Shown here in pieces: positions 52,577 through 61,862 of a DNA stretch of 64,000 nucleotides (positions within the stretch are counted from its first letter, which is position 1; each line of letters begins with the position of its first letter). The stretch covers positions 244,535-308,534 of the forward strand of contig CAWBNK010000007.1 of NCBI GenBank assembly GCA_963790065.1. Direction: 5' to 3'. The notes below the pieces were generated by a model. The model did no database searches, was not told the DNA's origin, and saw nothing but the letters and a program-made list of their open reading frames with translations. Source of the stretch: Palsa-504 sp963790065. GTDB lineage: Bacteria; Actinomycetota; Actinomycetes; Streptosporangiales; Streptosporangiaceae. The translations under genes and the position numbers were made by a program.

Positions 52577-53629
52577 TCAGCCGCCGATCATCGTGGTCAT
52601 GTTGAAGGCGGGGAAGCCGAGGAACTGCCGCATCACGTCGGCCACCCGCTGGACGCGCGCCGTATCCACCGGCCCGACCGGGTAGCTGTCCAGCGCCATC
52701 ACCGCCGCGGTCACCCGGGAGACCCCGAGCGGGGCGGGCAGCGCCTCCATGGCCTGGCCGACGGCGTAGCGGTTGGTGTCGGCGATCCCCTGGCCCTGCT
52801 CGAACGCGGCGCGGAACGCGGCCAGCAGCGCCGGGTGCTGCTTGGCCCACTGGCGGGTGACGGCGCAGCCCTGCACCGGGAACGCGGTGGTCGCGCCCTG
52901 ATCCAGGTCGGCGAGCAGCGTGACGCCCATCGACAGCTCAGCCTGGCTGGCGAACGGCTCGGGCAGTACCGCCGCCGCGATCTTCCCGGCCTTGAGCATC
53001 GCCGCCATCTCGGGCAGCGGGTAGTACGCGAACCGGACCCCGGACACGCTCAGCCCGCTATCGGCCAGCGCGGACGCGGCCAGCAGGTAGAGGATATTCC
53101 CCGGCGCGTTGACGCCGATGATCTTGCCTTCCAGGTCGGCCAGCGACGTGATGCGCGAGCCGGGCAGCACGTACAGGCCCTGGGCGCCGGGTTGCATGAC
53201 CGAGCCTTCGGCGAAGAGGTCCAGGTCGGCGGCGACCATGGCGTCGTTGGCCGAGGCGGGGCGCTGGCCCCGGTCGTAGTTCTCCTGCGCCTGGATGTAG
53301 CTGACGTAGTTGCCGCAGGAGATGTCAATCCGGTCCTGTGGCTGGTTCAGCGCCTGAGCGTTGATGACCGTCTCGGAGCTGATCGCCGGGATGAACGTCA
53401 CGTGCAGGCCGTGCGCGGTGAACAGCCCCTGGTGCAGGGCTACGAAGAAGCCGGCGGAATCGACGGCGGGCACCACCGCGACGTTCAGGTTCGGCAGGTT
53501 GACGTCGGACGTGGCGGCGTTCCCGCCGCCGGCCAGCCGGGGCAGGAACAAGATAGCCAGGACGACGCTGGCCAGCACCGCGCCTGCGACCTCGGCGGCC
53601 CGGACGGCCCGCGCGAACCTACGTGCCAT
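52577..53629 (-). CDS. NMT1/SsuA-like substrate-binding protein (orphan)
   Basis: A 350-aa secreted or membrane-anchored binding protein. One TM/signal (AEVAGAVLASVVLAILFLP) is followed by NMT1-like domain: NVAVVPAVDSAGFFVALHQGLFTAHGL, GNYVSYIQAQENY and GKIIGVNAPGNILYLLA. Start MARRFARA is chosen because AAGGAAGG lies upstream. No ABC permease or ATPase of the SsuBC type is close. It may serve another locus or be a lipoprotein-like sensor. Substrate (thiamine precursor, sulfonate, nitrate) unknown. Confidence 0.85.
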   Translation of the reverse strand: MARRFARAVRAAEVAGAVLASVVLAILFLPRLAGGGNAATSDVNLPNLNVAVVPAVDSAGFFVALHQGLFTAHGLHVTFIPAISSETVINAQALNQPQDRIDISCGNYVSYIQAQENYDRGQRPASANDAMVAADLDLFAEGSVMQPGAQGLYVLPGSRITSLADLEGKIIGVNAPGNILYLLAASALADSGLSVSGVRFAYYPLPEMAAMLKAGKIAAAVLPEPFASQAELSMGVTLLADLDQGATTAFPVQGCAVTRQWAKQHPALLAAFRAAFEQGQGIADTNRYAVGQAMEALPAPLGVSRVTAAVMALDSYPVGPVDTARVQRVADVMRQFLGFPAFNMTTMIGG

Positions 53630-53839
53630 TGATGTTTCCTTCCTTGGGGGGCTTTGGGCCGCGCCCGGTCCCGTGGTCAGCCGGACGCGGCCCCGGCGCG
53701 GTTCACCGGACGGGGAGACCGGCCGCGCCATCGTGCTCACCGGCATTCCTTAGCGGCCGGCCGAGATCGAGCGCCGGTTTGCTTGGCGCGGCCGCTCCCG
53801 GGCAAGGCCGGGCAATACGCAGAGGAGACCCGGAGCCGG

Positions 53840-53871
53840 TTGCAGAAAAAATATTGCTGCAAGTTGCAACG
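53840..53871. promoter_or_regulatory. TTGCAG/CTGCAA inverted repeat with A/T-rich core
   Basis: TTGCAG and CTGCAA flank an A/T-rich 11-base centre, with another TTGCAA directly after. The patch is the only strongly A/T-rich one in the region and could hold a promoter -10 and operator. Confidence 0.35.
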
Positions 53872-53877
53872 CAAGAC

Positions 53878-53895
53878 ATCGGTCAGCTGACCGAT
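53878..53895. promoter_or_regulatory. 18-bp perfect palindrome, operator or terminator
   Basis: Arms ATCGGTCAG / CTGACCGAT without spacer, followed by CTTTT. The full symmetry without loop suits a repressor operator; the T run also permits a terminator reading rightward. Confidence 0.45.
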
Positions 53896-54054
53896 CTTTT
53901 AGCCGCAGCCCGCGAGTCCGCGCCGGCTGGGCAGGTGGGCTGTGCGGGGCGGGCTGACCGGGCGGGCCGACTGGGCGGGCCGGGATCAACGAGATCAAGA
54001 TGAGATCAAACGGAGTTCCCGGATAACCAGCGAAGTCGGTAGCTTGCGACATTG

Positions 54055-57000
54055 ATGCATGTTCGGGGAACGTTCACGCTGCCCAGGCTGAACGCCCACC
54101 GGGTGGTACTAGCGGCGGCGGCGCTCACCACGCTGGTTGCGGCGGCGCTCGCGACTACCATCGTCGTTTATTCCGGCCAGGCGCTGCCCCGCTCGGTACG
54201 CGAGCGGCTGGCGGCGGCCTCCGGCACGTCGATCCTCATCAGCGGGCCGGTGAACAACGCGGCCGCGCCCGGCTACACCGCGGCCCTGCGCAGCGACCTG
54301 ACCGCCGCCCTGGCGGGCGCGCCGTCGGCCTTCTACCACGCCTACTACTCAGATCCGCTCGGCCTCCCGGTCAAGACCGGGAAAGACACCCCGATCACCG
54401 AGGCCGCCACCTTCGGCGGCGTCACCGCCCACGCGCGGCTGCTGGCCGGAGCCTGGCCGACCGCCCCGTCCCCCGGCCGGCCGATACCCGCGGCGCTGCC
54501 CGCCTCGGCGGCGGCGCTGCTGCACCTCGCGCCAGGCGACCTGCTGCGGCTGACGGACCGGGTCACCAACCGCGAAGTGTCGTTCCAGGTCACGGGCCTG
54601 TTCCAGGTCACGTCGGCGGCGTACTGGAATCTCGATCAGGTCGGGCCCAGTGGGTCGAGCACGCTGGGCGGATTCATCACCTACGGGCCGCTGGTGGTCG
54701 ACCCGGCGGCCTTCTCCGGGCGGCTCGCTATCTTCGGCGGTTCGTGGGTGGACCAGCCGGACATGCCCGCGATCCCGCTGGGCCGGTTCAGCGCGATAGC
54801 TACGCACGTCTCCGCGCTGCGCCAGACGGTGTCCCAGTCGGTCAGCATCTCCGGCCTGGCCCTGTCCACGAGCCTGGATTCGGTGCTGTCGGGCACGGCG
54901 ACCAGCCTCGGCGTGTCCCGATCGCTGCTGGGCATCACCGCGGTCGAGCTGTTCCTGCTGGCCGCCGCGGCCCTGGTCGCGGTGGCGCGGCTGCTCGCGG
55001 CGCAGCGTGAGGGCGAGTACGCCATGCTGACCGCCCGGGGCGCCACCCGCCTGCAGGTGACCCGGATGGCGGCGGCGGAAGCCATCCCGCTGTGCCTGCT
55101 GGCCGGGGCGGGCGGCGCGGCCGCCGGGGTCTGGCTGGCGGGCCGGATCGCGGCCCGGGGCGGCGGCACGCTGGCCGGGGCGTGGTGGGCGGCGGCCGCG
55201 GTATCGGCCGGCGCCGCCATCATCATGGTGATGCCGGCGGTGCTGGCCCCCACGCCGGGAGCGGCGCGCGTCCGGCTGGGCCGGCAAGCCAGCATCTCCG
55301 CGATCAGCCAGGCCGGAGCCGACGTCGCGGTGCTGGTGCTGGCCGTGCTGGCCGGGTGGCAGCTGCGCCGCTACTCCGCCGTATCGGCCGGGGCGAACGG
55401 CAGTACCGGCATCGACCCGGTCCTGACCCTGGCCCCCGCCCTGGCCCTGGCCGGCGGGACCGTCGCGGCGCTGCGGATCCTGCCCGTGGCGGGCAAGGCC
55501 GGCGACCGGCTGGCCGCCCGGGGCAAGCGGCTGACCACGGCCCTGGCCAGCTGGCAGGTCAGCCGCCAGCCGCTGCGCCAGGGCGGGACGATGCTGCTGA
55601 TCGTGCTGGCCGTGGCCACCAGCACGCTGGCCCTGGCCCAGCACCAGAGCTGGCTGCGGTCCAACCGCGACCAGGCGGCGTTCAGCGCGGGCGCCGACGT
55701 GCGGGCCGACCTGGCCCAGCCGCTGCCGCCCGCGCAGGCCGGCCAGCTGGGCACGGTCGGCGGGGTACGCGCCGCCATGCCTGCCGTCACCATCCCGTCC
55801 GCGACCAGCGCCGGCAGCCCGGTCCTCGCGCTGGACCCCAGCCAGGCAGCCCAGACCGCGCTGCTGCGGACCGACCAGTCGCCGCTGCCGGCGGCCGCGT
55901 TGTTCAGGAAGATAGAACCCGCTCGCGCCGGGCCTGGCGTCACGCTTGAGGGGCAACAGGGACGAGCCGGCCAGATCCGGATCACGGCCTCCTTCGGCCC
56001 GGCCAGCCTGCACCTGGCGGCGGCCGCGCTGACGATCACGGTCGAATACGCCGACGGGGAGACCTATCAGCTCGCCGCGGGCTCGCTGCCCGCCGACGGC
56101 CGATCGCATACCCTGACCGTCCGCGTCGCGCCGGCGGGCCGCCAGGTCCTCTATCCGCTGCGGCTGACCGCGATCAGCGTGGCCTACGAGCTGCCCGCGG
56201 CCCTGACCCCGCAGCCGGCCACGTTCCGCGTGCTGTCCGTCGACGCGGCGGCCGGGACGGCCCTGTCGACCTGGCAGGCCGCCCCCTCCTCCCCCGCACT
56301 GACCGCGCTCAACGAATCCTTCGGCGCCTCAGGCAAGTCAGAGCCCCCGTCGCTGCTGTTGACCCAGACCGTCGGCGGCGCGTGGACGACCACGTTCGAA
56401 CCCGGTTACGGGTCAGCCGCGACGGCCAGCCCGGACGAGCCCAGCACGCCCATCCCGGGTGAGCTCGACCTGAGCGTGCCCGCCCGCCTGGCGGCGGCCA
56501 CTATCCCGGGCATCGCGACCCGGGCGTTCCTGGCCGCGAACAGCCTCAACGTCGGCGACACGGTGGCGGTGACTACTGGCGGCGGCGCCACGTTGTCGGT
56601 GACGATCGTCGCGGCGGTCTCGACCTTCCCGACCGTGACCGCTGCCGACGGCGCCGTCATCGTCGACCTGGCCTCGGTCCAGGACTACCTGGCCAGCCAG
56701 TCGCTGGCGCCGCTGCCGGTCACCGAGTGGTGGTTGTCCACCGCCGGGCACCTGGTGCCGCCGCAGCTGGCGGCGGCCCTGCCGCCGGGATCGGCCGTCA
56801 CCAGCGCGGCCGGGCTGGCCGCCGGGCTGGCCGGCGACCCGATGACCGCCGTGCCGCAGGAGGCGCTGCTGGCCATCGCCATCGCCGCGGCCGTGCTGGC
56901 CATCACCGGGTGCTGCGTGGCTATCGCGGCCGGCATCCGCCAGCGCCGAGCCGAGAGCGCCCTGCTGGCCGCGCTCGGCGTGACCCCCGCCGGGGCGGCC

Positions 57001-57273
57001 CGCCAGCTCTGCCTGGAACGGCTCCTGCTCGGCCTGCCTTCAGCGCTGGCCGGCCTGGTGCTCGGCGCGGTCATCGCCGAGCTGCTGGTCCCGGCCGTCA
57101 CCCTCACCGGCACCGCCAGCCTGCCGGTCCCGCCGGTGATCATCGAGTTCGACTGGGCTCAGACGCTGCCGCTGGCGCTGGCCGTGGCGGCCCTGCCCGT
57201 GCTGGTCGCGGCGCTTGTCATCGCGCGCAGGCCGGATCCCGCCGCCCAGCTGCGCGCGGCGGAGTCGGCATGA
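54055..57273 (+). CDS. FtsX-like ABC transporter permease, 1072 aa
   Basis: A large permease. TM1 begins near residue 17, an extracytoplasmic domain of ~200 residues follows, then FtsX-type membrane blocks with AQREGEYAMLTARGATRLQV, and a second extracytoplasmic domain (~residues 540-900). A second FtsX block closes the protein (IRQRRAESALLAALGVTPAGAARQL). This is the two-FtsX layout of LolC/YknZ/SalY-like exporters in actinobacteria. No ATPase is adjacent; it would have been expected downstream, beyond the chimeric break. The next permease starts in ATGA overlap. Confidence 0.88.
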   Translation: MHVRGTFTLPRLNAHRVVLAAAALTTLVAAALATTIVVYSGQALPRSVRERLAAASGTSILISGPVNNAAAPGYTAALRSDLTAALAGAPSAFYHAYYSDPLGLPVKTGKDTPITEAATFGGVTAHARLLAGAWPTAPSPGRPIPAALPASAAALLHLAPGDLLRLTDRVTNREVSFQVTGLFQVTSAAYWNLDQVGPSGSSTLGGFITYGPLVVDPAAFSGRLAIFGGSWVDQPDMPAIPLGRFSAIATHVSALRQTVSQSVSISGLALSTSLDSVLSGTATSLGVSRSLLGITAVELFLLAAAALVAVARLLAAQREGEYAMLTARGATRLQVTRMAAAEAIPLCLLAGAGGAAAGVWLAGRIAARGGGTLAGAWWAAAAVSAGAAIIMVMPAVLAPTPGAARVRLGRQASISAISQAGADVAVLVLAVLAGWQLRRYSAVSAGANGSTGIDPVLTLAPALALAGGTVAALRILPVAGKAGDRLAARGKRLTTALASWQVSRQPLRQGGTMLLIVLAVATSTLALAQHQSWLRSNRDQAAFSAGADVRADLAQPLPPAQAGQLGTVGGVRAAMPAVTIPSATSAGSPVLALDPSQAAQTALLRTDQSPLPAAALFRKIEPARAGPGVTLEGQQGRAGQIRITASFGPASLHLAAAALTITVEYADGETYQLAAGSLPADGRSHTLTVRVAPAGRQVLYPLRLTAISVAYELPAALTPQPATFRVLSVDAAAGTALSTWQAAPSSPALTALNESFGASGKSEPPSLLLTQTVGGAWTTTFEPGYGSAATASPDEPSTPIPGELDLSVPARLAAATIPGIATRAFLAANSLNVGDTVAVTTGGGATLSVTIVAAVSTFPTVTAADGAVIVDLASVQDYLASQSLAPLPVTEWWLSTAGHLVPPQLAAALPPGSAVTSAAGLAAGLAGDPMTAVPQEALLAIAIAAAVLAITGCCVAIAAGIRQRRAESALLAALGVTPAGAARQLCLERLLLGLPSALAGLVLGAVIAELLVPAVTLTGTASLPVPPVIIEFDWAQTLPLALAVAALPVLVAALVIARRPDPAAQLRAAESA

Positions 57274-59750
57274 GGCGCTCGTGGCTGCGCACGCAGCTGG
57301 GCGGCACGCCGGTGAGCGCGCTGGCGCTGGCGCTGCTGGTCCTGGGCTGCGTTTTCGTGTCCGTCGCGGGCCCGAGGTACAGCCTGCACGCCCGGACCCG
57401 GGCGCTGCAGCACGCCCTGGCCGGGGTGGCGCCGGTGGACAGCGCGGTCCAGGTCTCCGCCGACTGGGGCTCGTTCGCCAGCCAGGTCAGCAACGCCAAC
57501 CCGCCGCTGCTCGAGGACAGCCAGCTCAGCGAGTCACGGCAGCAGCTCGGGCAGTTCCTGACCAGGACGCCGCTGCCGCTCGGCCCAGGCCAGTGGGCCG
57601 GCCTGTCGACTAACCCGCTGATCGTGACCGCGGGCGCGGCGGCCAGCGCGCAACCAGGCGGGATCTCGCCGGAACTCGAGGTCCTCTACCGTGACACCCT
57701 GACCAGCAATGTCACGCTGGTGGCCGGCTCCTTCCCGCCGGCCGGCAGCCTGGGCAGCAAGCTGCGCGTCGCGGTGACCGAGGCCACCGCGACGCGGTTC
57801 GGGCTGCACCCCGGATCCGTGCTCAAGCTGGCCGTGTACGACACCAAGGTGCCCGTGATCGTCACCGCCATCGTCCGCCCGCGCGCTCCGGGCTCGGCGT
57901 TCTGGAACGTCGACGCCGCCGCCCTGGCCCCCTCCTACAACGTGCCGGGCCCGACGGCGGGCCGGCCCCTACTGGTCGGGCGCGGTGTTCGCCGATCCCG
58001 GCGAGTTCACCGCCATGCAGACCGTCTTCGTCCAGCTCGCCATGCAGCTGACCTGGGAGTTCCCGCTCAGCCTGGCAGGCCTGCAGGCCGGCCAGGTGCC
58101 CGCGCTCGAGCATTCGCTCGACCATGCCGCCGGGGCGGCCGTGCCGCTGACCGGTGACCTGGCCGGCGCCACGCTGCCGCTGACCGTCCATGCCGAGCTG
58201 CTCACCCAGCTCACCGCGTTCACCCTGACCGACACCGCGGTGCAGCAGGTGCTGTCGCTGCTGTTCGTCAGCCTGACCGTGGTCGGCGCCGCGGTGCTGC
58301 TGCTGGCCGCGCGGATCTACCTGGCACGCCGGGCGGTGGAGCTGGAGATGGTCCGCTGCCGCGGCGCCTCGCTGCGCCAGCTGACCGCGCTGATGCTGCG
58401 CGGCAGCCTGCTCACCTGCGTCCCCGCCGCGCTGGCGGGCGCCGGCCTGGCGCTGCTGGTCACGCCGGGACCCGGGGCCAGCCTGGGCTGGTGGCTGGGC
58501 GGCCTGACCGCGCTGACCGCGCTTTGCGATCTGCCGGTCATCGTCGCCTGGCGGTACCGCAAGCCGGTAGCGGCCTGGAACCCGGCCCGGCGGGTCCGCA
58601 GGCCGCACCGCCGCGCGGTGGCCGAGGTCGCCGCCTGCGCTGCCGCCGTCGGCGGGCTGCTGGTGCTGCACGACGAGGGCGCGCCCCCGCCGGGCAGCGT
58701 GAACCTGTACATCGCCGCGGCCCCGGCGCTGGTCGCGATCCTGGCCGTCATCGTGGTGGGCCGCCTCTACCCGCTGGTGGTCGGCGGCCTGCTCCGGGTG
58801 TTCGCCCGCCGCGCGGGCGCGTCCGGGTTCCTGGCCCTGACCGGAGCGGCGCGGACCTCGCTGGCCACCACCGCGCCGGCCTTTGCCCTGGTCCTGGCCC
58901 TCACCCTGGCCTCGTTCGCCGGCATGATGCGGGACGCCGTGGCCCGCGGTGAGGTCGCGACATCCTGGCAGGTGACCGGCGGCGACGCGGTCGTCGACGC
59001 GACCGGGACCCCCGACATCGTGACCCCGGCCGTGCAGCGGGCCGTGGCCGCCGTGCCCGGCGTCCGCGGCACCGCCCTGGCCTGGGTGACATCGTGGCAG
59101 CTGACCGACAACCAGATCGTGACCGTCCTAGCCGTCCAGCCCGCCAGCTACGCCGCCTATACCGCGAGCGTGCCGTACCCGGCTGCCCCGCTGGCCAGGC
59201 TCGGCTCCTCGGCCGGCATCACCACCGTGCTGGCGTCCCCGTCGGCGGCCGCGGCCCTCGGCCCGGGCCTCGGCGAACTGACCTCCGGGTCCGGCATAGG
59301 CCCGCTGCGGGTACGGGTGGCGGCGACCGTGGCCAGCACGCCCGCCGCCATCGACGGCGGGATGTTCGTCATCGTGCCGCTGCAGCGCGTCACCGGCGAG
59401 ACCGGCCCGCCGACGCCCAACCTGCTGCTGGTCACCGGGACGGGCATCAGCCACTCCGCCCTGGCCGCCGTGGTGAGCAAGGACATGCCGGGCGCGGTGC
59501 TCCGGTACCGTTCCGCGGCGCTCGACGAGCTGATCAGCTCGCCCCTGCAGGCCTCCGCCGATCTGATCATGCGGCTGTCGCTTGCGGTGGCGGCCGGGTT
59601 CGGCCTGGTCATCCTGCTGCTCGGGCTGGCCCTGGGGTCGGCGGAGCGCGACCTGACGCTGGCCCGGCTGACCACCATGGGCCTGGAACAGGCCAGCCTG
59701 ATCCGCCTTGTCCTCGGCGAGGCGCTGCCGGCCGTGCTGGCCGCGGTGGA
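57270..59750 (+). pseudogene. Second FtsX-like ABC permease, frameshifted and truncated by the junction
   Basis: Starts ATGA after the first permease with MRRSWLRTQLGGTPVSAL. The frame is normal to about residue 230 and then breaks at about 57,958-57,969 (GGGCCGGCCCC). Continuation in the next frame reads GPYWSGAVFADPGEFTAMQ and runs through FtsX blocks (VELEMVRCRGASLRQLTAL; DLTLARLTTMGLEQASLI). The C-terminal TMs are missing: after LPAVLAAV the sequence changes to foreign DNA. One-base insertion, real or a sequencing error, explains the break. The gene is therefore incomplete here. Confidence 0.85.
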
Positions 59751-59778
59751 TCGGTCATGGCCATCGCGTCTTTCTAAT

Positions 59779-59797
59779 TGTTTCATTATTTGAAACA
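59779..59797. promoter_or_regulatory. IclR/KdgR-like operator TGTTTCA-N5-TGAAACA
   Basis: Perfect 7-bp arms around TTATT. IclR-family sugar-acid regulators use sites of this form. It lies between the dehydratase fragment (minus) and a minus-strand start (ATGGCCATGACC) that now runs into the permease; AGAAAG precedes that start. Confidence 0.45.
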
Positions 59798-59870
59798 TTT
59801 TATCGTATTGTGAAATTAAGTTAGCAGGACGGTGAGAATCGTGTCAACGGATCCGCGGTCGGCGCGCTGG

Positions 59871-60024
59871 TCAGCGGCGCCCGCGGAGGTATTCCCGGCC
59901 GAATACGAGGTCCGCGTAATTGCCGTCGGCGACCCCGCCGGCGGCGGCCACCCGGTACCGCGCGATGACCTCCGGATCGAGCTCGATCCCCAGGCCGGGG
60001 GCGGCCGGAGACCGGGAGGCGGCC
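59871..60024 (-). pseudogene. C-terminal fragment of an enolase-superfamily (mandelate racemase-type) dehydratase
   Basis: About 50 codons on the minus strand ending at a TGA (59873-59871). The translation includes APGLGIELDPEVIARYRV and ends GREYLRGRR, which matches the usual C-terminus (PGLGIE-x-D) of sugar-acid dehydratases of the mandelate racemase/muconate lactonising group. Upstream coding is cut by the junction near 60,028. Actinobacterial codon usage. Confidence 0.7.
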
Positions 60025-60027
60025 GTT

Positions 60028-61026
60028 ATGTCTAACCTACTCGTTCAGTTACGGTATTTGTTGGCCCTGGCCGCCTTCGGTTGCTGGCTGGTTCAACCAT
60101 CGAAAACTTCCACCCGCTTTCCCTGGTTTAAAATGATTTCGACCGCCTCTCTGGTTTTTCTGGTGACAACCGTTTTACTCTTCACCTGGTTTGGCCGGAA
60201 TCCGGGTGTGTTTGCCGATTTGTTTCACGCCATTCCGGGTTTTGTCACTCGGGCCGGAGGCGAAGGCCACGAAAAACCGTTTTGGTACTACGGCAAACTT
60301 CTCGGCGATGGTTGGTCAGGTGCGGTGGTTCTCGGCTTGGTGGGGTTCGGGATTATTTGCGTTTTTTTTACCCGCCGGGGAAAGCATCCGCCGGGGATGG
60401 ATGTTGCATCCACTGCTGGCGGCCCCAAGCGATCGGCCAGCCGTTTTTTTCTGGCCATCTATGGCCTCGCCATTTTTGCCATTTATAGTGTCATTCCCTA
60501 TAAAACGCCGTGGCTTGCGCTGAACTTTTGGCTGCCCATGGCCTGGTTGGTTGGAATTGCCGTGGAATGGATCTGGTTCGCGACTCCCAAGTTTCCCATC
60601 CGCGCCGTGATCGTGTGCGGTTTACTCACCCTCGGATTTTTGATCGCGCATGACACGCGGCAAAGGGTGTTTGCCGCTCCGGCGGATGAAAATAATCCCT
60701 ATGCCTACGCGCACACGGTTGAAGATTTACTGGGCTTGCCGGCGCGGATTGAAGAATTATCGAAGCAAAAAAATTGGGTGCAACCGCGCATCGCCGTCGT
60801 CGCTGCGGACGCCTGGCCGCTGCCGTGGTATCTGCGCAAATATTCGCAAGTCGGTTATTGGCAGCCGGGACAGGCGACCGGGGCGGCGGATTTATATATT
60901 ACGTCGCCCGAAGCGGCCGAAAAAATGAGCGGCCAATTGACCAATTTCAATGCCGAATATTTCGGCGTCCGGCCGGAAGTGCTGATCATGCTCTGGACGC
61001 CAGTTCCGGCCAAAAAGCCTTTATGA
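60028..61026 (+). CDS. TIGR03663-like (Agl23-type) multi-TM glycosyltransferase, C-terminal fragment
   Basis: About 333 residues with five to six hydrophobic segments. It includes FTWFGRNPGVFADLFHAIPG, KPFWYYGKLLGDGWSG, VIPYKTPWLALNFWLPMAWLVG and a soluble tail (VVAADAWPLPWYLRKYSQVGYW). This pattern is characteristic of the C-terminal half of the TIGR03663/Agl23 family of membrane proteins with a GT39/PMT-like fold. Full-length members are longer, so the N-terminus is missing: the ATG at 60028 is at the junction and probably not a real start. Codon use is verrucomicrobial-like, not actinobacterial. ApbE follows 7 bp later. Confidence 0.78.
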   Translation: MSNLLVQLRYLLALAAFGCWLVQPSKTSTRFPWFKMISTASLVFLVTTVLLFTWFGRNPGVFADLFHAIPGFVTRAGGEGHEKPFWYYGKLLGDGWSGAVVLGLVGFGIICVFFTRRGKHPPGMDVASTAGGPKRSASRFFLAIYGLAIFAIYSVIPYKTPWLALNFWLPMAWLVGIAVEWIWFATPKFPIRAVIVCGLLTLGFLIAHDTRQRVFAAPADENNPYAYAHTVEDLLGLPARIEELSKQKNWVQPRIAVVAADAWPLPWYLRKYSQVGYWQPGQATGAADLYITSPEAAEKMSGQLTNFNAEYFGVRPEVLIMLWTPVPAKKPL

Positions 61027-61033
61027 GCGCTTT

Positions 61034-61862
61034 ATGAGTGGCATTCACGTCATAGACCATCGCGCGATGGCCACGACCTTTCAGGTGCGGATTGCGAATG
61101 AAGCGAAAAGTTACGCGGAATCGGCGGCGCAAGCGGCGTTCAGTTTGCTCGAACGGCTGGAATCGCATTTGAGCCGGTTTCGCGCGGGCAGTGACCTTTC
61201 GCAAATCAAAGAACTGAAACCCGGCGAAAAACTGCGCGTGAGCGAACCGGCTTTTGCGTGTCTGGAAATCGCCAAAAAAATGGAACACGCCACCGGCGGG
61301 GCGTTTTCGGCCGCGCCCGCCGCGTTAATATCGCAACCGGCGCGGACGGCGGACCCTGCTGCCGGGGGAATTTTCCGTCCGCTGTGACTTGGGGAAATTG
61401 GAATTTGATCTTGGCGCGATCGGCAAAGGTTTCGCGCTCGACCGCATGGCGGCGGTCCTGCGCGATTGGCATTGCCCGGCATTTCTCCTGGTTGCCGGGG
61501 GCAGCAGTATTTTGGCGGGAGATCCGCCGGCGGAAAACGCCGGTTGGTCCTGCGGTCTGGGCGATGATAATTCTCCCCAGCGGTATTGGCTGGCCAATTG
61601 TTCCCTGAGTGGCTCCGGCCTGGCGGTCAAGGGCCAGCATATCTTAGATCCGCGCACCGGTCAGCCGGCGCAACGGGAAAGCCGCGCCTGGGCTTTGACG
61701 GATACTGCCGCTGAATCCGATGCGCTTTCAACGGCAGCCATGGTCTTGGACAAGAACGAAATCAACGATGTGCTGACGCGGGATAAAACGTGGCTCGTGT
61801 TCTTGCGCGAGCTGGAATCGTGGCGCAGCCTCGGCAGCCGCGCCCTCCCGGCGCGGGCGTGA
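61034..61862 (+). pseudogene. apbE: FAD:protein FMN transferase (ApbE-like), frameshifted
   Basis: N-terminal part MATTFQVRIANEAKS to EHATGGAFSAAPAAL reads in one frame and stops at 61387. The C-terminal part, in another frame, has TLLPGEFSVRCDLGKLEFDL, then GAIGKGFALDRMA (flavin/Mg site), GGSSILAG, ILDPRTGQPA and ALTDTAAESDALSTAAMVL. The two halves are collinear with an ApbE protein of ~275 aa. The shift lies between 61,327 and 61,385. ApbE flavinylates periplasmic electron-transfer proteins. Sequence error or inactivation cannot be told apart. Confidence 0.82.

Larger units (their letters stand above)
53630..54054. other. Intergenic region with AT-rich palindromes between divergent genes
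   Basis: A 425-bp gap without a convincing gene. It contains an A/T-rich core with TTGCAG, CTGCAA and TTGCAA elements (53840-53871), an 18-bp perfect palindrome (53878-53895) and GC-rich imperfect repeats of GGGCGGGCC further right. It separates the binding-protein gene (minus) from the FtsX permease (plus), so it probably carries both promoters. Confidence 0.6.
59751..60027. other. Foreign fragment joining actinobacterial and verrucomicrobial DNA (chimeric region)
   Basis: Permease coding stops making sense after ~59,750. From there to ~60,027 the DNA contains an IclR-like palindrome and a dehydratase C-terminus on the minus strand. From ~60,028 the base composition and gene content switch again. 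No insertion-sequence ends, att sites or direct repeats are seen at either border. An assembly or cloning chimera is the simplest explanation. Confidence 0.8.

Noticed and set aside
54349..56109. Open frame of 586 codons on the minus strand inside the FtsX permease
   Set aside because: Arg/Gly/Gln-rich shadow of a GC-rich gene; the plus-strand permease has clear motifs and membrane segments.
59751..60027. Junction considered as a mobile element insertion
   Set aside because: No transposase, terminal inverted repeats, target duplication or att core could be seen at either border.
59832..60035. Plus-strand 67-codon frame at the junction
   Set aside because: It is antisense to the dehydratase C-terminus and crosses the chimeric border; not a gene.
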